From NCBI GenBank assembly GCA_964527265.1, contig CAZGOM010000086.1, forward strand, positions 1-22,727: DNA of 22,727 bases, given 5' to 3'. Position numbers and translations under genes: made by a program. Origin of the DNA: CAZGOM01 sp964527265 (GTDB lineage: Bacteria; Planctomycetota; Phycisphaerae; Phycisphaerales; Phycisphaeraceae). Positions 8,401 to 17,400 of this stretch are shown piece after piece. Positions within the stretch are counted from its first letter, which is position 1. Every line of letters begins with the position of its first letter. The notes beneath the pieces are model-generated. The model saw only the letters and a list, made by a program, of their open reading frames with translations, was not told the origin of the DNA and did no database searches.

Positions 8401-11400
8401 CCTCGCTTTAACTTCCGGGGGCGACCCCGGCGACGACGCGATCACTAGCTGGGAAATCAATTGGGGCGACGGCACCATAGACACCATCACCGGCAACCCC
8501 ACCTCAGCCACCCACATCTATGCCGACGGCGATGCGGACTACCAGATCACCGCCAATGCCACCGACGAAGACGGAACCTACGACAGCAACACTGTCGATG
8601 TCGCCGTGAACAATGTGGCGCCCGAGGTAGAGATCTCAGGTGCTTCCACGGTCAACGAAGGCTCCACCTACACCCTTACTCTCTGGGCCGGAAACGACCC
8701 GGGCGATGACGCGATTGTGGGTTGGGAAATCAACTGGGGTGACGGGGTGATCCAGACGATCACCGGGAATCCGTCCAGTGTGACGCATATCTACGCCGAC
8801 GGTAATGCAGATTATCAGATCACTGCCACCGCCACCGATGAAGATGGCACCTACGACAGCAATACGGTTGATGTGTCGGCGACCAATGTGGCCCCGCAAG
8901 TGACAATCTCCGGCACATCAGCGGTGAACGAAGGCGCGACCTACACGTTGAGCCTCAGCGCAGCCAACGATCCTGGTACTGACACCATTGCGACCTGGGA
9001 AATCAATTGGGGCGACGGCACGGTTGAGACGATCACGGGCAACCCGTTGAGCGTCACGCATGTCTATGCCGATGGAGACGCCGATTACCAGATCACCGCC
9101 ACCGCCACCGATGAAGACGGCGCTTACACCTCCAACACCATCGACGTGACCGTTCAAAACGTGGCGCCGACCCTGACCGTGACAGGTGATTCACAAGTCC
9201 TGGTTAATAAGCCATTTACGCTCTATCTTGTGGCATCCGATCCTGGCGTCGACACCGCGCAGAGTTGGACGATCAACTGGGGCGATGGTCTGCCGGCCCA
9301 GGCGGTCCAGCTTTCGGCAGGCAACAGTTTCGCGATCACCCACACATACACGGCGGCTGGATCCAAAACAATCACCGCCACGCTGACGGATGAAGACGGC
9401 AGCTATACAGGCACACCCTTGAGTGTGACCGTGGTGGCAGCCGCCAACCGCTCACCCGTGTTTGTCACCCAGCCCGGTCTGGGCACCACCCGTTCTTCCG
9501 CTGTCTCCCCCGGCAACGGGTTCGTCTACGGCGCGCAGGCGACCGATCCCGACGGCGACGCGCTCACTTACGCCCTCATCGCCGGACCACAAGGGCTCGA
9601 CATTGATGAAACCACCGGCCTGGTGACATGGCAGACAACCGGCTCGGACACCGGCAATTACAGCATCATCATCCAAGCCACGGACAGCGAGGGCGCAACT
9701 ACTGTTCAATCGTTCAACGTATTCGTCGCCAGCTCCCCCAACCGCCCGCCGATCATCATCTCGCTGCCAAATGTGGACGCCAGCGTAGACGGTAAATACG
9801 CCTATGACGTGGACGCCACCGATGCCGACGGCGATACACTCGTCTACAGCCTCGACAACGATTCCCTCACCCGCGGCCTGGTAATCGACGCCTCCACCGG
9901 AAAAATCACTTGGACACCCGGCCTGGAAGACTTTGGCATCAAGACTGTCACCGTCACCGCCAGCGACAGCGACGGCGGCCAGGCTCAGCAGTCCTACAGC
10001 ATCCAGATCACTCAGGTCGAGGGCAACCACGCACCCGTCTTCACCAGCGATCCGGTCGTGAAGGCATACCCTGGTCCCGTTCTGGGCAATGCCACCGGCG
10101 GCGCCTCCCCCGGCAGCATCACGCTCAATCTTGGCTTGGGCGACAGCCAAACCGTCACCGTGAACTACACCCGCTCCGACGCTTCTGTGCCCGGACAACT
10201 CGTGGTGGGTGATACATTGACCAGTTCGCCTTGGTCTGAAACGACCACGTACGACTTGATGCTTTATGAGCGGGACGGCGACCTTCTGTGGACCTATTCT
10301 GAACCAGGATATCGTTTCAATTCGTCAACAGTGGGCCCAGACGGATTCATCTACTTCTTCATGCAAAACGACTGGGATGGATCCGCCTACTTCACAAAAA
10401 TGGATCGCCAGGGGGAAGTCGTTTCCAAGTACGCCACAACGCTCAGTAACGTCGGTCGCCACATCCAATTCGACACAGAGATGAATTTCTACGCCGCCCA
10501 GGCATGGGCGACCTTCGAAATGGGGAAATATTCCTCTCAGGGGCAGTTTATTGAGTCATACCCCGATATTCCATATTCCTCATACTGGCGGATAACCGAC
10601 AACGGAACCAGGCTCATCGCCTTTGGCCAGCAATATCAGCCGATCTATTTTGATATCGCTACGCAGACGCTCTCAGGCCCGGGCCTGGAATACAACCCGA
10701 ATATCCAATGGGACTACTTCTTTGAAGTATTGGATATCGCGGAGATGCCCAACGGCACTTTTGCCGCCGGATTGATGCGGGGTGTGGCAGTCTTCGACCA
10801 CACGCTGCAAAACATGATCTCGTATCACCCGTGGGATTTCGATGCATTCATGATCGGACAGCTCTACCGGGTCGAGCCGGATCTCGACCCCAACTACGCC
10901 TGGTTCCGCCAGCAGCATTGGGCTGGCGTTCCGGAGTCCATTTTCAAGGTAAAACTGGGCACCACCGAGTACATTGATTATTCAAAGGGCGCTTACGGCA
11001 CATGGTCTGGAGGTTTGAATGAGACTTACTACAACGGTCCGACTAACGACCTCATCAGCATCTACAGAGGTGGCGGTTCCTCCTCAGGGGGCGATTCCTC
11101 CCCTCTGGATATCGACCTGATCGGCTCTGAATCCGGCATCACCATCACAAACCTCTCGGGCACGCAGACCGGTGTCGCTCCTGGCGACTCAGCCTCGTTC
11201 AACGTCCAGATTACCGGTGATGGCACTCCCCACGTCTTCGACCTGACCATGGTGGATCACACCTCCGGCCAGATCCTAGGCACCGTCCCCGTGGGCATCA
11301 ATGGCGCCTACATCTATCAGGCCAAAGCGCAGGACTCCGACGGCGACACTCTCTCCTATGGCTTGGCCGATGGCCCCGATGGCATGTCCGTCAACGCCGC

Positions 11401-14400
11401 TTCCGGCCAAGTCCACTGGGCTTCACCAACCCAGGGCACTCACCACATCAAGATCAGCGTCGCAGACGATCAGGGCGGCATTGCCTACCAGGAATACGAC
11501 CTGGTGATTTCCACCCCCGTTTCAAATACCGCCCCCTCCCTTTCCGGCGCTGATTCGGTCACCCTTCGCGCCGGCAAACCAGCCCAGGTTCTCTTTTCCG
11601 GCGCTGATGCCAACGGCGATGTTCTCTCCTTCTACCTCGACGGCGATGTGCCCACCGGTCTTACCATTGACCGCGCCACCGGCACACTCAACTGGTCCCC
11701 TCTGTTGACCCAGGTCGGTCTCTATTCCTTCGATGTCCTGGTCCTCGATGGCCACGGTGGAGAAGCCCGCCAGACGCTGGACCTCACCGTCGTGGGTAAC
11801 AACGCGCAAAACGATTCCCCCATCTTCACCACCACCGCCAAAACCACCGCCGCCGTGGGCACCCGTTATCAATACGACGCCAACGCTGACGACCCTGAAC
11901 ATACCAAAATCACCTACACGCTCATCCTTGGCCCCCAAGGCATGGTGATCGACGCGGCAACCGGCCTTGTCACATGGACGCCCGAAGCTGACGGCGCAAA
12001 CTCCGTCGCCACCACGGTCATTCTCAAGGCAGCCGATCAGGAAGGCGGCGTGGTCCTCCAGACCTACACCCTCACCACCAGCCAGGCCAATCACACGCCG
12101 ACGCTCACCAGCCCCGGTGTATACAACGCCGTCGCCGGCGGGACATTCGCCACCTCCATCCTCGCCCTCGATCAGGACGGCGACGACATGGAATTTGAAC
12201 TGATTGACCCCCTGCCCGGTATGAGCATCTCCAGCGATGGGCTGCGCCTCTTGTGGACGGTTCCCAGTGCGCAGGCCCTGGGTGTGCAGGAAGTCTCCAT
12301 CCGAGTCACTGACCAACACGGCGCATCCTCCATCGGCACAATGAAGATTGACGTCCTTGACGCCTCCACCAGCATACCCCCCGTTATCGCCAACCAACCG
12401 CGCAAAAACATCGGCGCAGACACGCGCTACTTCTACCAGCTCGGCGCCACCTCACCGGTCGGTCGGCCACTGACAGTCTCCATCGTCCAAGGCCCCAGCG
12501 ACGCGGCAATTCTCGGCGGCGACATACTCTCCTGGCTCCCCGGCGTCGATGACATCGGCTCACACGACATCATCCTCTCCGTCAGCGACGGCGTCACCAC
12601 CCTCCAGATTGCCTATTCACTCGCGGTCACGGCTGACTTCCAGAATAGCGCCCCCACCATCCACATCGATGTACCGCCCGTTGTGAATATGAATCTCCCT
12701 ACCCTCCAGATGCCCGTAGTCGCATCGGACCCTGACAATGACCCAGTCCTGATCTACCAGATTCTCGGCTATTACAGCGTCAGTACGGGAACCCTCGCAA
12801 CGGGTATCTCCACCACCACCAGCATTCACAAAATATTGCTCGGAACAGCTAGCGATACGTCACTGCCCGTCGTTCCTCACCCAATCGATGACATATCGCG
12901 TAACTTTAGCACACAGAGCGTTTTGCGCTTCGAAGCAGTCGACGCATACGGCCAATCTACCCTCGTGGACTATCCCGTTCGCTTCCGCAACCAAGGCACC
13001 AACCTCGCTCCGCAGATCTCCTCCACGCCCGCAACCCTCGTCGGCGCTGGGCAATCCTACCTCTACGCCGTCGGCGCCACAGACCCAGAGCACGACGCCA
13101 TCACCTACAGCCTCGATGTCTACCCCGACGGCATGTCTATCGACGCCAAGACCGGCATCATCTCCTGGATCACCGACACCAACGACATCGGCGCACATCA
13201 GGTCAAGATCAAGGTCAACGATTCCGCCGACATGACCTCCTACCAGGTGTTTGATCTGGTCGTCCAGCCCCAGCCCGTCGACCTGGCCCCTTTCATCACC
13301 TCCCGGCCGCGTGCCCTCACACAGCTCCAGCAGCCCTACACCCAACGCATCACTGCGGTCGATCCTGAAAACCAGACCTTGGTCTACACCCTTCTTGCCA
13401 AGCCCGCCGGCATGGACATCGACTCCCAAACCGGCCAGATTTCCTGGACCCCAGGCTCAAACGGCCAGTTCCCCATCGTCGTTATGACGCAGGACCCCGC
13501 CGGCAACAAGGCCTACCTCTCTTACGTCATTGAGGTCCTCACCTCCGTCGACACGTTTGCATTCATATCCACCCCCCCCACCTCTGGCTTTGTCGGCCAG
13601 AAGATCACCTACACCCCCGCCATCAGAAACCCTGAAAACCAATCACTGACTTACCAGCTTCTGGACGCGCCCTCGGGCCTGACCCAGCAGGCCAACAACT
13701 CAGGCGCATTCACCTGGGACACCGCTGGCTTCGAACCCGGCTCCTATGGCTTTACCCTTCGTGTCACCAGTGAGTCGGGCCAGGTCATTGAGCAGGCGAT
13801 CTCCATCACCCTCACTGCCGATCTCTCTCCTCCCGTCCTGAGCGCCCGCGTCATACCCTTCTCCCGGCCCGGCTATGCTGCCAACGCAATCTATTCATGG
13901 GGCTTTGTCAGCGCGTTCGACAACGTCGGCGTCACCAAAGTCGAATTTGCGCTTGATGGCGGCCACCTTTCGCTCAGCGCACAAGGGCCCAACTCCTGGG
14001 TGCTTAGTTCCCATCCCGAAGGCAACGGAGACCCGGGTCCGGGCCTTCATACCTATGTCATCCACGCCTACGACGCAGCCGGCAACATGAGCACCTTGAC
14101 CGGAACGGTCAACTTCAACGCCATCGACACCGGCAACCACGAAATCTTAGGCATCAAGCAGGGTGACGTCATCACCCAACCGGTCGAAATGACGCTTTCA
14201 GGCCTCACCGCCGACATCAGCCACTACAGCACCCAGTATCAAAAGGCTGATTCCGACACTTGGTACGTCATTAAAGAAGGCGATTCCCCCGAACCCAGCC
14301 AGTCCCTGGGCCTCTTTGACCCCACACTCCTCAGCAACGGCGTCTACAACGTCAAGCTCACCCTCGTCGAAAGCGATGGCGACGTCTTTGAATCCATCAA

Positions 14401-17400
14401 AACCGTCTCCGTCGACGGAGCGTTGAAGCTCGGCAATTTCAGCCTCTCCTTCAACGACATGACCGTCGGCAACGCCTTCCCCATCACCATCAACCGCAGT
14501 TACGACACACTCAACGCCGACCGCATGGGCGATTTCGGCTACGGCTGGTCCCTCAACCTCCCCCGCATCAGCCTCGCCACCGACCTCCCCCCCATCACCT
14601 CCGGCAACGGCTTAAGCGACTTGGGAATACTCCCCGGCTTCCACGCAGGTACACGCGTTGTCCTCTCCTTGCCTGATGGTTCCACCATGGGCTTCACATT
14701 TAACCCCATCCCCGTCCCGCCCCCCGCCAACACCGGCATCGGCGGCGTCATTGCATCCTCGCTGCTCTATAACCTTACAGGGCTGTCGGTCCCGTCGTTT
14801 ATTCCTGATCCGGGCGTAAATGCGACGCTGACGGTGGCTACTCAGGTGCAGATGCTGAAATCCGATTCGGGCGAGTACGTCATCCCAGGCGGAAATATCC
14901 CCTTCAACCCGGCATCAAACCTCCTGCCCCAGGAATACTCCATCTACACCCTCACCCTCCAGGATGGAACCAAATTCCAGATCAATGGACAAACCGGCGA
15001 GATGCTCCCAATCCAAGATTCCTCCGGCAATCTGCTTGTAATCCGCTCCGACGGAGTTATTTCAATCGCCCCGGATGGGGCGATGATTACAGCAGTCGCA
15101 TTTGTCCGGGACGGCGCTGGACGAATTACTTCCGTGACGGATATCTTAGGCAAATCAATACATTACGGTTATGACGCAAACGGCGACCTTATCTCTGTCA
15201 CAGACCGCATGGGTGCCACCACCCAGTATATCTACAATCCCGAAATATCCGGAAGCCGGCCTCATTTCTTGACTGATATTATTTCACCCGCTGGCACACT
15301 TGTGCTGCACACAGATTTTGACCAAAACACTGGAAGATTGTCCAGCTTGACAGGGCCAGGACAAAGGACTGCTACTTTTAATGCGAACATTAATATTGGA
15401 AGCGGGCTATACAAGCAAACCATTATCGATCCACTTGGCAATCCCACGGATTTGATCCTGGATTCAAATGGTAACATTGTCCGGCAAGTGCAAAGACTGG
15501 TCGACGATCCCGATCCCGCACAACGCCAGTTTGTTGTTACTGTTTCCGAATATGATTCCTCCAAACGGATGACCCGGCAAAGCAGCTCCTTCTTGGTGGT
15601 AGGTGAGGACACCGCGCTCACAGCCGCCCCCCCTCTCTGGAGTGTTTCAAACCAATATGATGGCGCATCAAATCTGGTGTCGACGACCGATGCGATGGGG
15701 AACACCACAACTATGGCATACAATGCAGCGGGGCAGCTCACCGCTGTTGTTAACTCCGTCGGAAATGCCCTCAGACTAACCTACGACGCATATGGCAACC
15801 CGGTACAGGCAATTGATCCGATGGGTCATGTATTATCTTATAAGCGAGATGACGCGGGAAAACTTATCGGGCTCACAGACGCAGCTGGCGTTACGACGTT
15901 ATTAAACGATTTGGCGCCCTTCTTATCTAACGCTTTCACATATGACAACCTGAATCGAATTATTGGAACGTCCCAAACCTGGACTGACCCAAACAATTCG
16001 AACCATCATGAGACACTTTCCACATCGCGTGCCTACGATAACAATGGTCGTCTCACTGAGGTGACCGACGTCACCGGACTGATTTCTAAAACCATTTACG
16101 ATGTGATCACAGGTAGGATCTCATACAGCACAGACCGATTTGGCAACCTTATTCCCAACCTCGACCTGTATGACAGCTCTGGCCAGACGATAGAATCAGT
16201 CGTTGAGAATCGAGCTTCCGACGGTACCTTGGCCAATATCGTTTCGCGGACAGTCTATGATGCTAACGGTCGTCCTGTATTGGTGACTGACAGCTTCGCC
16301 CTTGATCCCAATGGTTTATCCGGCGTGCCCGCTGGCGGTGTCTTTGCCACGAAAACTGTTTATGATGCCGTCGGGCGTATAATCCGCGTCGAACGCTTGA
16401 AAAATGTTTTTGTATTACTCGTGGAATCTTCTGATTCTTCCATAAACACAGTGGTTACGGGCCCGGGTGAATTGGTCTCATTCTCAACCTCTGAATACGA
16501 CAACCTTGGAAGAGTTGTATCTACAACAGTCTCTGCATTTGGCCCCTCTGGAACCACAGCCACCAGCCATTATGAATACGATTTAAATGGGCATCAGACT
16601 GCAATGATCGACCCCTATGGATCGCGGACACAAATGACCTATGACCAAGCAGGTCACATTTCCACTGTCACCATGCCGCTCGGTGGGATCTACTCGTATC
16701 GTTACGATCCGCTGGGCAGGCAAATTGAAGTTATCAACCCCGACGGCAGTTCAAGTTCAACCCAATACGATGTGCTCGGACGTTTGGCTGCGCAAACCAA
16801 TGCGCTTGGGAATGCTTCTACTTCTCAATATGGGGCCAATGGCGAATTGACTTCGGTCGTTTTGCCTGGAATAATCGATTCAAACCCCTCCTCTCCTACA
16901 TATAATACCCTGATATCACCGGCCTATTATTATCAATATGACTCCAACGGCAAACTAGGTTCAGTGCAAAATCCCCTTGGATTAACAACGAAACATTCTT
17001 ATGACCAATTCGGGCGTGAAGTGGAGACCGACCGGGGCTTTGGAGAAATCGAAAAGACCATTTTTAATTCATACGGACAATTCGATTACACCATTAGCCA
17101 GGATGGCGTAGTCATCAAATATGTCTACTCAAATACGGGCGTAGACAAGGGGAGGTTGACCGGGAAGTATTTGTATGAGAATTTCGATTCCTTCACCAGC
17201 AATCCCGCGGCTCCCGCTGAAACTCTGCTTTATTATTACGACATCATGGGCAACACCATAAAAATCCAGGACATCACAAGTGCTGGCACCCGCACGTGTG
17301 TCCAGGCATTTGATCAATATGGCCAGATGACGTCCAGAACCACACCGCAAGGGACAGTTCATTACGAATACGATGCGGTAACCCAGTTGTGCATACGTAC

